Assembly (NCBI GenBank): GCA_033032865.1
Contig: JAWHQI010000023.1
Coordinates: forward strand, 806,001 to 870,000
Length of the DNA stretch: 64,000 nt
From: Dactylorhiza incarnata
Lineage: Eukaryota; Streptophyta; Magnoliopsida; Asparagales; Orchidaceae
Reading direction: 5' to 3'
The notes below the pieces were generated by a model. The model worked only from the letters and a program-made list of their open reading frames with translations. It was not told where the DNA came from and did not search any database. Positions 42,603 to 52,861 of the stretch are shown here, piece after piece. The stretch's first letter is position 1; every line of letters begins with the position of its first letter. The position numbers and the translations under genes were made by a program.

Positions 42603-45137
42603 ATGGCGCCCAAAGCTTCAGGTGGGTTGCATTCAGGGGGAGAGTTGGTGAGAGGCGCCTTCCGCTCAGCTTCTGATGAATTTCGAAACGTGATTTTGAT
42701 GCTCGATGTCGCCGGGCTCAGTTATATCCTAGAAGAGCCGGCAAAAATCCTAGAACAGGACATTCTGGAGTTCTATCGCAATGCCAAAATCTTAGGCCAA
42801 GGTAAGAAGATCAAAAGCTCTATTCGGTCTTGCAAAATCATTTTGAAGGCTAGTGGTATCAACCGATCGTTGAGGATGCCTGAAGTTGAATCAGAAGAGT
42901 TGTCGGTTGAAGATATTTTCAGAGCCAGAAGATTCTGTGGCATTCTTGATCAAAGCTCCAAAATCAGAAGAAAGTTCATGAATGATGGAGGTAAGCTTCT
43001 GTGTGATATTATAGGAAAAGTATTATTATGCAAGGTAGGCTTTCATGACTACCTCTCTGAAGAAGCTTTCAAAATTCACACCGCTCTAATTTGTCGAAAA
43101 AATTTCAATTTTGGTGAAGTAATCTTTGAGAAGATTAAAGAAAGTTTTCTTGCTCCAAATTTTGGAAGAATTCTCAGTCTGCTTCTCCACAGTAGCAATC
43201 CAGATTTTTTTAATCTTGGAAGAGGTCTCCCCATCCACCACACAAAGAAGATCAACTCAACCATTTTCTCAAAATGGGAAAGGGTAATTCCCAAGGGCTT
43301 GGTGAATGCTGGAGTTAGGGCTGCTGTAAGTGATGATGAGGCCCTTCTGCCTGATGAGCATAGGTCTCCTGAAGCAGGGCAATCCTCCAGGGGGAGTGGA
43401 CTTAGTCCAGCTCCTGCTCAGGGCAGAGATGCACATGTTGAGGGGGAGTTTCCAACCCCAAGAGACATTGGTGTAGGAAGTGGTGCTGCAGAAGATGTTC
43501 CTCCCAGTGATGCTGATCAAGCACCTCTTGATCCTGTTGATTCTGTTGCCCCTGCTGCTGATCTTGTCATGGAGGGCCCAGAGGATGTTGCTGATTTTGT
43601 TGAAGCTCCTCAGCTGGAAGGTTCAAGGAGATCACCTGCCATGGTTGATTCTCATTCTGAAGATCATGAAATCTTGCCAGACTCTCCTCATGAGCAATCT
43701 GAATCTGGGGAGCAGGGCAGCCTTGGTGCCATGCTGAGGTTGGCTAAGGAGATGTCTCTTTCTGAGGGGGAGAAAGACCAGGAAGATATCTTCATGGCTG
43801 AATCTGTTCCTCCTGAGGTCTTTCCTTCTGTGCTGCTTTTGCCTCCTCCAGAAGTTTTTGTGGCTAAGAGCACTTCTCCAAGAGCAACTGTGCTTGACAA
43901 CATAGCACAATCCTCAAGTTTTGTAGCTGATAGTTTTTCTCCTGAAGAGGTTGAGACTGGGGTTAACTCTCACTCTTCTTTGCTGAAGTCCATAGCAGGG
44001 CTGCTAAAGGGTCAGACTGATCACTTTGATCACTCTATCAAGCAAGTCTATAAGAAGATTGACTCTGTTGATAGTTCTCTAAAGAAGGAAATGGCTGAGA
44101 TCAAGCATGACATGGGAAGATTCAAGACTGATCAAGAAGCCTGGATGCTATCTGCAGGGAAAGCTTTGGATCATACAAATAAAGCTGTTGGACATGCTCT
44201 CAAGAATCTGCATCAGGTTAGTGAAGATGTACTACAGTTGACTACTGCTCTCTCCACTCTTAGTTCTGCTCATGATCAAGGAGTCACTTACTTGGATGAT
44301 CAAGTTGAAAATCAGCTGAAGAGATTGTATACCCTCCTGCATGAAGATGTCATAAAGGGGGAGGAGAGTGTGGTATCCAAGTTAGAAGAAAGTGCAAGCA
44401 AATTGGATGAGTTGAATGAAAGTGTAGCTATTCAAATGCAAGATCTCAAGGAAAACATCTTACAAAATGTTAAGGATGTGAACTGGTATACTTATGAAGC
44501 CCAAAGCTGGCTGTTCAAGCAAGTGGCTGGAATGCTTGGGTTTACTGTTGTGGATAAAGGATCAGATCTTCCCTCATCTAGTGCTCCAGGACCCAGGGCT
44601 CCTAGTTTCTCTCCAAATCCTGTTGAGGATCTTGTTTCTGCTGATGAAGTCATCCCTGCTTCAACTTATCAAGAATTTTGGGATGATCCTTTCCCTGCTC
44701 AAGATCCTGACAGCTCACATTTTGCTGATCCCTCTGAGAAGTCCTTAAAAAGGAAGCTTTTTGCTGATAAGCCATCTGCTAAGAGGTCTAATCCACTTAA
44801 GAAGATCAGAGAATTTTATGATAAGCCTCCTCCTAGAAACTTCCAAGAAAGTTGGAGCCCCATCTCCAAAAGTATTGTTCTCTCTGCTTTTGATAAAGTC
44901 AGCAATCAGAATGAAAAAGTCAGTGACCATTATAGTTCAGAAGAATGGAGCAAGTTTGAGAAGAGGACAAATGAAAGAAGAATTCACTTCAAGAATGGTG
45001 GATCTAAAGAGTCTGCTCCTGACAAATACTGGCCTAAGACAAAGGCATTTTTTGAGAGAATGGATTCAGAACTGAAGAAGAAATCTGAGGCAGTGGACAA
45101 AATGTTTGCAAAGATGAAAGGCAAAGGTCATGAATAA
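42603..45137 (+). CDS. Env-like third ORF of Sirevirus-like element G
   Basis: 844 codons from the first ATG in the frame (42603) to TAA 45135-45137, undamaged although gag and pol are broken. N-terminal 220 residues form a folded-looking domain shared with elements F and H (core GKLLCDIIGKVLLCKVGFHD, then a hydrophobic/basic segment). Residues about 230-440 are acidic, Pro/Ser/Ala-rich and probably disordered. Residues about 445-660 are strongly heptad-patterned (coiled coil), and the C-terminal part is Lys/Ser-rich. I see no convincing signal peptide after the ATG and no membrane segment, so the usual label env-like describes position, not a demonstrated envelope role. GGGGGAG purine runs occur five times inside the ORF. 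Confidence 0.8.
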   Translation: MAPKASGGLHSGGELVRGAFRSASDEFRNVILMLDVAGLSYILEEPAKILEQDILEFYRNAKILGQGKKIKSSIRSCKIILKASGINRSLRMPEVESEELSVEDIFRARRFCGILDQSSKIRRKFMNDGGKLLCDIIGKVLLCKVGFHDYLSEEAFKIHTALICRKNFNFGEVIFEKIKESFLAPNFGRILSLLLHSSNPDFFNLGRGLPIHHTKKINSTIFSKWERVIPKGLVNAGVRAAVSDDEALLPDEHRSPEAGQSSRGSGLSPAPAQGRDAHVEGEFPTPRDIGVGSGAAEDVPPSDADQAPLDPVDSVAPAADLVMEGPEDVADFVEAPQLEGSRRSPAMVDSHSEDHEILPDSPHEQSESGEQGSLGAMLRLAKEMSLSEGEKDQEDIFMAESVPPEVFPSVLLLPPPEVFVAKSTSPRATVLDNIAQSSSFVADSFSPEEVETGVNSHSSLLKSIAGLLKGQTDHFDHSIKQVYKKIDSVDSSLKKEMAEIKHDMGRFKTDQEAWMLSAGKALDHTNKAVGHALKNLHQVSEDVLQLTTALSTLSSAHDQGVTYLDDQVENQLKRLYTLLHEDVIKGEESVVSKLEESASKLDELNESVAIQMQDLKENILQNVKDVNWYTYEAQSWLFKQVAGMLGFTVVDKGSDLPSSSAPGPRAPSFSPNPVEDLVSADEVIPASTYQEFWDDPFPAQDPDSSHFADPSEKSLKRKLFADKPSAKRSNPLKKIREFYDKPPPRNFQESWSPISKSIVLSAFDKVSNQNEKVSDHYSSEEWSKFEKRTNERRIHFKNGGSKESAPDKYWPKTKAFFERMDSELKKKSEAVDKMFAKMKGKGHE

Positions 45138-45320
45138 GCTGTGCTTATCTGGAATCATGATGTTTTCTTTGCTTATATATATATATACACTTTTCCTTTG
45201 TGTTAAGCTAACATTTAATTCTATTCTGTTTTTCCTTATATATTACTGCCTGGGTTTTGCATTTTTTTTAGTATTCCTTCTGTGCAATTCAAGTTAGTGC
45301 CTAGGGTTATGACATCTTCA
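45138..45320 (+). other. 3' untranslated stretch of G
   Basis: AT-rich, with a TA repeat at about 45175-45186; no ORF. Confidence 0.6.
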
Positions 45321-45333
45321 AATAGGGGGAGAT
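45321..45333 (+). other. Polypurine tract of G
   Basis: AATAGGGGGAGAT directly before the 3' LTR (45334). Similar runs inside the third ORF lie near 42636, 43391, 43441, 43766 and 44357. Confidence 0.85.
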
Positions 45334-46944
45334 TGTTGGGTATTGTGTCCACAATCACCTTGATTTGAAGATGTCCCCTAGTAAACTAAAATGAATTGTA
45401 TTTGTATTTGATGACTTTTGTTTAGATGTGTTATGACAGGCCTTAATTCTAAGTGCTCACCAAAGTCAGGTTGCAATGGATCACCAAACACAGTTCTAGA
45501 CAATGTAATCCCTCATTGTATAGAACAAAGTGTTGGTCCATGTGTAATCTCTCTTTTGGGGTGCACTTCATATGCTCATAACTGAAGGCTTTCAAGGTTG
45601 AGGAGTGGAGCAGGTTTTCAGAAGAAAAGAAAAATTTCTGAGTCAATTCGTCGAGATGACTCGGGTCATTCCGACGAATCCCGACGAATGCTGACAGAGG
45701 TCATTTTGGCTGAGTTGTGAAGAAATTTCTGAAGCCAAGTCCATTCGTCGAGATGACTCGGGTCATTCCGACGAATCCCGACGAATGCTGACAGAGGTCA
45801 TTTTGGCTGAGTTGTGAAGAAATTTCTGAAGCCAAGTCCATTCGTCGAGATGACTCGGGTCATTCCGACGAATCCCGACGAATGCTGACAGAGGTCATTT
45901 TGGCTGGGTTGTGAAGAAAATTCTGCAGCTAAGTCAATTCGTCGGATGTTCTCGTGTACTTCCGACGAATCCCGACGAATGGTGACAGACAGTGTTTTTC
46001 ACGGGTTGCTCAGTCTTTCCCTATGGCCAAGTCAATTCGTCGGATGTTCACGTGAAGTCTCGACGAATGACGGACTGACGGATTTCAAATCTTTGTTTCG
46101 TTTTCGAAAATTAGGGTTAGCCACCATGAACAGTACACGTGTCGCCTCTCCCTTCTTTGTCGCAAGAGCCGTTGAAGTCCTCCCTATAAATAAATCCTTA
46201 TTTTAGGGCAAGAGAAGAATTCTTAAAAAATTTGATCCAAAAATCTCTCATCAGCCGACAGTTCAGAAAAGATAAAAAGTCGATCTCCCTTCTCTTTTGC
46301 TAAACAAGAATTCTGAGACCTAACATTCACTGCTCAAGATCCCTTCTCTATTGTTGTTAGAGATTTCTCAGAAGAAGGCCTTTGATCTTATTGCTGCTCT
46401 CAATTTTTGAAGATTATTTCAAGTAAGTCAAAGGGCCTATTCAGATCTGGTTAGCCAAGTCTTCTCTCTTCCCCATCTTTCAAGTGCCAAGCTTTCCTTC
46501 AAGGTTGAGAAGAAGACTCAGTGTTCAAGATCTGAAGTTAATCTCTTTAGAGGTTAAGAAGAAGTATTGTGTTTCCTTATCTTTTCTTTTGTAGGAGTTT
46601 TCACTCCGAGATTATTTGTAGGAGTTGTTATACTCCGAGTTGTAGGAGTTGTTATACTCCGAGTTGTAGGAGTGGTATACTCCGAGTTGTAGGAGTTTTG
46701 ACTCCGAGGTGTAAGATTAGTTATAATCTGAGATTGGTGAAGTAGCCGAGTCTAGCCTCGAAGTGCTAGATAGGCGAGGCGGGAAAGAGGACTACCCACA
46801 TCGGGGAACCTCTATAAAATCCTTGTGTCTGTGCTGTGGTTGTTTGTTTGCTTTTCTGTGTTAAATTTTTAATTTCTCATTAAGACATAGAATCCACCTA
46901 TTCACCCCCCTCTATGTGATTTAGGCCGCAACTAGATACTTTCA
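45334..46944 (+). repeat. 3' LTR of G
   Basis: Same length as the 5' LTR. Differences seen by eye lie near 45447, 45529, 45535, 45920, 46023, 46876, 46878 and 46915. TATA box at 46185-46192. Followed by the target duplication ATTTA. Confidence 0.93.
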
Positions 46945-46949
46945 ATTTA

Positions 46950-47693
46950 TTACCCATGTTGTATATTGAGGGTAATATGGTCTTTAGATGTCCAAGGATG
47001 ACATACTCACATTAGAGTGTCAAAGTCTAGTCTAAAGGAGAATAAAATCAAGTTAAGTCAATTCTGCGTCAAAACAAAGTCGGCTCATCTTCGATTGAAA
47101 GTCGAAGTAACTTCAAATAGAAGTAAAGATAACTCAGAGTAGCTGTCGATGCATCATTGGAAGTCGACACAACATCGAATTTTATTCGACGTAGAAGCCA
47201 GAGTTTGAAGTCTACACCTTTAGCTCGATGGATACGTCGATAAGGAATCAACGCAACGTCGATAAGGAATCAACGCAACGTCGATAATAGAGTTCAATTC
47301 AAAACTGAGGGAGATTTCGAAGATGCTCCTAGTAGAATTCAAAGGTGCGTCGATTAGAAGTCAGAAGTTATTCGACACAACGTCAAATATAGTCACAGTT
47401 TTGGAAAACTTCCTGGAATAGATTTTGATTATTATTCAGAAGTTATATATGGAAGATATTTGAATTATAATGGATCACACATGTACAAGAAGAGAAAGAA
47501 TAATTGCAGAGATTCAAAAGTGATGAAATTGGAAGTTATACAAAAGGATATTGACGAGCTATCAACATAAATAGAAAGAGAGCAATAATTCTTCTTAGAC
47601 ATTCCAACTGGAGAAGGACCAGAAAAATAAAGTCATTCATCTCCAATCAACAAAAGAATATACATACAAAATTCAAAAAGAAGGTGATAATAT

Positions 47694-47728
<35 letters not shown>

Positions 47729-48478
47729 AACACACATGACAGATCTCTATACAACATTCTTCTACAATCTACAAAAAGCTTCTTCTTCCTCTATCTCAAA
47801 AAGAAGCATACAAAGAATACAGAGATCAAGACTGGATCAGTGCTATAATAATCCTTGCATCTTCTTCTAAGCAAGGATTCATTCTCTGAAGAAGGATTTA
47901 GAACACTTAGTGCACACAATCCTTAGTGACTGCTGAAAGAGGATTTAATTCAGAAGAATAATCTTCACCATCATCATCTTCTTCTTACTCTATTTCCTAT
48001 TTTCTGTAAATTGAGTAAAGAGTCTTAAGAATCCCTTTTCAAAGGATTCGGCTTGGTTCAAGATCTCCTTATCAAAAGATCTGGTTTGGTTCTAAAAGTC
48101 TCCTTATCAAAAGACCAAGACCTTGGTTCTAAGAGTCTCCTTATCAAAAGACTTAATGGTTCTAAGAGTCTCCTTATCAAAAGACTTAATGGTTCTAAGA
48201 GTCTCCTTATCAAAAGACTCATGCACTGTGATAGTGAATTCCTACCAAGGGAGTAGAAAAGTGGATGTACCCAGATTTTAGAGAACCACTATAGATCTTG
48301 TGTCTTCTGTGTTGTGAAATTTCCTGTGCTTGTCTCTTATTTTAGTTTTATTATTCTGGTTGGAATCCTAGATGTCTAGTAATTAGTACTGTTTTTCTGT
48401 GTACTTTGTATTGAAAAGTTTTAAATCTCTATTCAGCCCCCTCTAGAGAATGCTCAAGGGAGTGACTGCGCACTTTCA
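46950..48478 (+). repeat. F/H LTR, main part
   Basis: Continuation of the LTR that element G entered. It has CGTCGATAAGGAATCAACGCA tandem units (about 47235-47285) and other CGTCGA/TCGAC words, a CT microsatellite (47697-47725), short TCTCCTTATCAAAAGACTT repeats (48060-48220), the GAACC-CTATAGATC version of the shared motif (48283-48297), and the CCCCCTCTAG...CACTTTCA ending shared with G. A primer site follows at once, so it is the 5' LTR of H; the env-like ORF of F lies on its other side, so it is also the 3' LTR of F. Confidence 0.7.
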
Positions 48479-48480
48479 AT

Positions 48481-48498
48481 TGGTATCAGATCTAGGTT
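48481..48498 (+). other. Primer-binding site of element H
   Basis: TGGTATCAGATCTAGGTT, two bases after the LTR end, tRNA-Met type. Confidence 0.8.
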
Positions 48499-48574
48499 GA
48501 TCAGAAAAATATTAACATCTTGATCAAAAGATCCTCTCACTCATATTTTTGTATTTTAAAAGTATTTTAAGAAA

Positions 48575-49972
48575 ATGAGTTATAAGGACTATGCATCCAC
48601 TAGACCACCAGTGTGTAATCTGAACAAGTTTACACTCTGGAAGGATATAATAGAATTATATATGAATTCTATTGATGAGGACATCTTTGATGTTGTATTG
48701 TCAGGTCCTCCAATGCCTTACAGAAAAGATGCTAGTGAGACAGTAACACAAGAACTAGTTCCCAGAGCTGAGTGGACTGATGCTGAAAAGAAAGTAAAAT
48801 CCTGTGATATTAAGACTATGAATATCTTGGTATCAATCATGTCAGATGACATATTCCAGAAAGTGGCTGAATGCTAATTTGCAAAAGAAATCTGGGAGTC
48901 ACTGTCCTGATTAGTTGAAGGGTGTTCTGATGAAAGAAATGACAGGAAGTCCCTTCTTATATCCCAATATGAGAACTTTCAGAAGAAATTTGAAGAGAAT
49001 GTTGCTGAGATGTATGCAAGGTTCAACATCATAATCAATGAGCTCGGAGGACTAGACAAGGGGATCTCATTGACTGAGATAAATGATAAGTTGCTTATGT
49101 GCTTCCCAAGCACTTGGGACTCAAGGATCTGGGCCATCATAGAATCCAGATGCCATAGGGAGGTCTCCACAGATGCCTTACTTGGCAAGCTTAAGTCCTA
49201 TGAGCTACTACTGAAAAGTAGAGCTGGGATAGAAGCAAAGAAGAAAGTCTCAACTCCTAAAGAAAGGACCATAACATTAAAGGCAGCTAAAAGAGAGCCT
49301 TCTAATTCTGAAGAAGAGATGTTTAATCTCTTGGCCAGAAAGTTCAGAAGGTGGGTTAAGACTGAAGACTCAAGAAGAAAGGATAGGAGATCAAGCAAGC
49401 CAAGGTTTGGTAAAACTCCCAAACAAGAAGTAATATGCTTTGCCTGTAGAAAACTAGGGCACATTGCCCCTGAATGTCTAGAAGAGCAGAAGGACAAAAG
49501 AAGCAAGAAGGAGCACAAGAAGAAGTCCTTAAGAAAGAAGGATAAGAAGAAAGGAAGAGGTTTCATAGCTGAAACATGGAGTGACTCAGAATCTGAGTCA
49601 AGCTCTTCATCTGCAAGTGATGAAGAAACGGTTGCTGAAGAAGCCTGCATGATGACTTTGGAAGACTCCACCGAGGAAGATCAGGCAACTCTCTTTGATG
49701 ACTTTGATTTTGCCACAGATGAATTTAAAAATTGTTTTAAAGAATTTTGTCATGATTATCTAAAAGTTCAAAATGAAATTAAAAGAATTAGAAAAGAATT
49801 AGAAGATCTTAAGGAAGATACTATGTATTATGATAATTATGAATTAAAAAATGAGGTATATAAAAAGGAAACAAGGATAAATAAATTAACTACTAAAAAA
49901 TTTAACACTAAAAGAAGAGCTTACAAAGGCGCCTCCAACGAATTTCTCTCTCTTGCTTTCTTGCTCTCTTGA
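48575..49972 (+). pseudogene. gag: Gag of element H, two internal stops
   Basis: ATG 48575 starts a Copia Gag with the same layout as in G. In-frame TAA at about 48875 and TGA at about 48908 interrupt it, after which the frame is open from 48911 to 49972. The CCHC knuckle is CFACRKLGHIAPEC (about 49438), followed by Lys-rich and Ser/Asp/Glu-rich segments and a heptad-patterned stretch. The last dozen codons (from about 49925) do not belong to Gag: they come from the pyrimidine-rich leader of the env-like ORF joined by the deletion. Confidence 0.8.
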
Positions 49973-50006
49973 ATTCTTGTTCCCCTTCTTTCTCCCTTTC
50001 TAGTTT

Positions 50007-50586
50007 GTGTTTGCAGGTACATTCAATGGCTTTCCAAAGTTTAATTCCAGTTTTGATGTTGACATTGCTTCCTTCAATGTTGCTGCCAAGAATTTTACAG
50101 GAATTTTAGGCCTATTCGAAACCGCTGGACTCGTCAAATTAATCTCCACCAAAAGAAATATATATGATGTCGAATTGACAGAGTTGAAAGATAACATTCA
50201 TATTGACGAGGATGGGTCCCTCAGAGGTAGAATTTTTGTAAATGATATTCATATTGCTGAGGAATTACTGAATCTCACCTTTAACTTACCAGTAGGTGAG
50301 GATTCATCTGAACTGACATCGGTGAAAACTCAATAAGCATTACAAATCATGAACTTCAATAAAGAAAAAGCAATCAATCTAAAGAAGAATGATTTTTATG
50401 AAGAATACATGTTCCTGGCAGACATAGTAGGCAAGGTCTTACTATGTAAAATCTCTGCTCACAATTCCATCCCCAAACAACAACTACAAATAATGGGTGT
50501 ATTGGTCCTGAACAAAATAATTCACTAGGGGAGGTGCCTCCTAAAGCTAATCGGTCACAAGTATGCTCACAAAGAGAATGTATATA
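50007..50586 (+). pseudogene. Env-like third ORF of element H, truncated
   Basis: The ATG at 50026 is out of frame with the homologous reading, which runs 50007-50336, stops at TAA, and continues to about 50530. It shares the N-terminal domain of the env-like ORFs of F and G, including LADIVGKVLLCKISAHNSIP. TTTGCAG|GTA precedes the ATG. The right end is cut by element I. Confidence 0.6.
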
Positions 50587-52701
50587 TGTAACGCCCCAAG
50601 TTTCGCTGAGTGCGGAGGCTGGAATGGCCAAGGCTAAGTGCAAGATTTCTGTAGCTGGAAGCTAACGCCGAGCGGTAGGTATTATCGCTGGCGGTAGCTA
50701 TTTCGATGAGATGTTTCTCTATCTCAACGAGACGGTTTCGTCGAGAGGTTTCGTCGAGAGGTTAGCGTGGCGCGGTAGTGATACCGCTGGTGGTAGGTCG
50801 TCAAATCGTCATGTGTCGCAACTCCGTCGAGAGAGCGAGACGATGGCGTCAAGAGGTTTCGTCTAGAAGTTAGCGCGGCACGGTAGCGCTAACGCCGCGT
50901 GGTAGCTTACAGAAACAGATCCGTAAGTAGCATTTTTTGGGCGTTCGATCTTCTTAGATCTTGATCTAAGGGCTCAGTTAGGTGCGTCCAAAATCTTTAA
51001 GTAGGGCAGAGGATTTCTTTCCTTTTATTCTTAAGTCATTTGTGACTTTTGGGTTAAGGTGAGAAGGAGAGCTTGGAGGAGGAAGAAGAGCAAAATTCGC
51101 CATTGTTGGAGCATCAGAGCTCTGTTTGTAGATCCGAGACTAGATCCACGGAGAGGGCTCAAAGATGCTCATTTCTATCAGTGCCTTTCGACTGTTCCAT
51201 GGCGAGGAAGAGAGTTTGAATGGTAACGACATCTCTCCAAGTTTTAGGATGCGCGCATGACATCTCTTCTTTTGCCTCATTTATTTCTGAAATTTATGAC
51301 ACCGAATCTCTCAAATGAGAGGGATTTGGGTCGCCTTGGTTCAAGAGGAACAATCGGGTTGATTGAGTTCATCCCCGACATGATTTTGCATAAGAGATCC
51401 GCTCCGTTAGTGGATTAGGCATTGTGGGTGAAGCCGAAATCGCAACCGGAAGTCCGATTCGGTGATGGTGCTTAACGTGCATTTTAGGGATTTTGCTAAA
51501 AATCCGATTGCGGCGAAAACGAAGTTGTGATGCCCTTGTATGTTTCGTGTGAGAACGAACGTTGGTTTGGGGCGGGAAATATTGTGATCGGTGAAAGGCT
51601 TGTGATGTCTTTTATATGTTAAGGCGTGGCTTTGTCTTTGTGGTTAGCTGGCTAGCCCGTGAATGTTGGAATTCATGCGTGGAGAGTGTCTCAGTAAGAC
51701 AAGTCCCCTTTTGTGAAAACTGACGAGAATGTCTGTGTTGATGGACAAGCCCGATGGAATTATGGGCCATGTGCGGGTAGGGTCTCGGCCAGAGTTGTTA
51801 GCATCAGTTGTGCTTGGTTTGGTGAATGTGGAGAGAACAGGAGAGCTGATAGACAAGCCCGATGACATTGTGGGCCATGTGCGGGTGGGATCTTAGCAGA
51901 GTTCTTGGTCTTGGGCTTGCATGACTTTGGGGAAATGATGAGTACCCTTTGATTAATGTAAAATGATGATGTGTGATGATATGTTAGAAACATACACGTC
52001 ATAGGCTGCCTTAGGTGAAACCCAGGTTTGCATATATGTTGCATTGATGACTCATCTTTTCCCCATGGAAATGATGAGTACCCTTATTTTATTTGCTCAA
52101 CATAGAAACATGGATGATGCTTGTGACACTCATACCTATTGTTTTTTTGTTACTGTTGTTTATTACATTTGCATACGAAGTGCTGACTTGCAAGGTGATG
52201 TAGTTCCCCGGGGTCTGCTAAGACGGACGAGATGAGGGGTGTTGTTACACCATTGTTGTTCAGCCAAAGATAACCCTCGTTATATCATTTTTGTGTGTGT
52301 AGTGGATGCAGGGCAAGGATCGCAAGCTGGACCCAGCTCGCCGGCTAAAAAGGCCTAAGCCTTAGGAAGTGTACCTCCTTTTGTTTTCCTGTTTGTTTAT
52401 GTTTTCATTACTTTGTTCCAGGCTTGCATGCCGAGGTAACATATGAATGCTATTATCTTTTGGTTGTTTTATGTGGTTTGGTTGATGATTTGAGCATTAG
52501 TTTTATAATGCCATATGGCCGGAGTACTCTTATGTAAATGTGGACAACTTCTGTGCTTTATTAGTGTTTCCGTTGTGTTCATTATGAGTTTTGAGTTGGG
52601 TAGTTTCTATATCATCTTTTAATACTAAAGCTATGGCGATTGTAAGCTGTGGCGTCCCGGCCGGACCCATATTATATTGTCATTACAGGGGAGGTGTTAC
52701 A
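50587..52701 (+). repeat. 5' LTR of element I
   Basis: 2,115 bp from TGTAACGCC to GTGTTACA, ending three bases before the primer site. The left third has GCGGTAG...CGTCGAGAG-type repeats (50650-50920). A pair of related blocks around GACAAGCCCGATGRMATTRTGGGCC lies at 51742-51775 and 51853-51885. No gene. Confidence 0.8.
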
Positions 52702-52704
52702 ATT

Positions 52705-52722
52705 TGGTATCAGAGCTAGGTT
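52705..52722 (+). other. Primer-binding site of element I
   Basis: TGGTATCAGAGCTAGGTT, the tRNA-Met-type site common to Tekay/CRM/Reina Gypsy elements. Confidence 0.85.
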
Positions 52723-52861
52723 GGCATTCTTGTTGAGATTTAGTGTAATCGGATCGCGTAAAGAGGTTGTCCACATAGAAGTACTTTGTGGTACCATGAG
52801 TGTCCCTGTGCTCGAGTCTTGCAAATAGAGTTTGATTCGTTGTTTACTTGCTTATGCTAGG

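Larger units (their letters stand above)
35141..46944 (+). mobile_element. Element G: young Sirevirus-like Copia with third ORF
   Basis: Two 1,611-bp LTRs (TGTTGGG...CTTTCA), a perfect 5-bp duplication ATTTA (35136-35140; 46945-46949), a tRNA-Met-type primer site, gag, pol in the Copia order (integrase before RT), a large ORF after pol, and several polypurine tracts. The LTRs differ by about 8 substitutions by eye (0.5%). Gag has one nonsense codon, pol one nonsense codon and one single-base frameshift; the third ORF is open. Confidence 0.93.
48479..50586 (+). mobile_element. Element H: internal part of a deleted Sirevirus-like Copia
   Basis: Primer site, most of gag, then a direct jump near 49930 into the leader and start of an env-like ORF; the whole of pol is missing. 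The right side is cut by the LTR of Gypsy element I at 50587. Confidence 0.75.
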
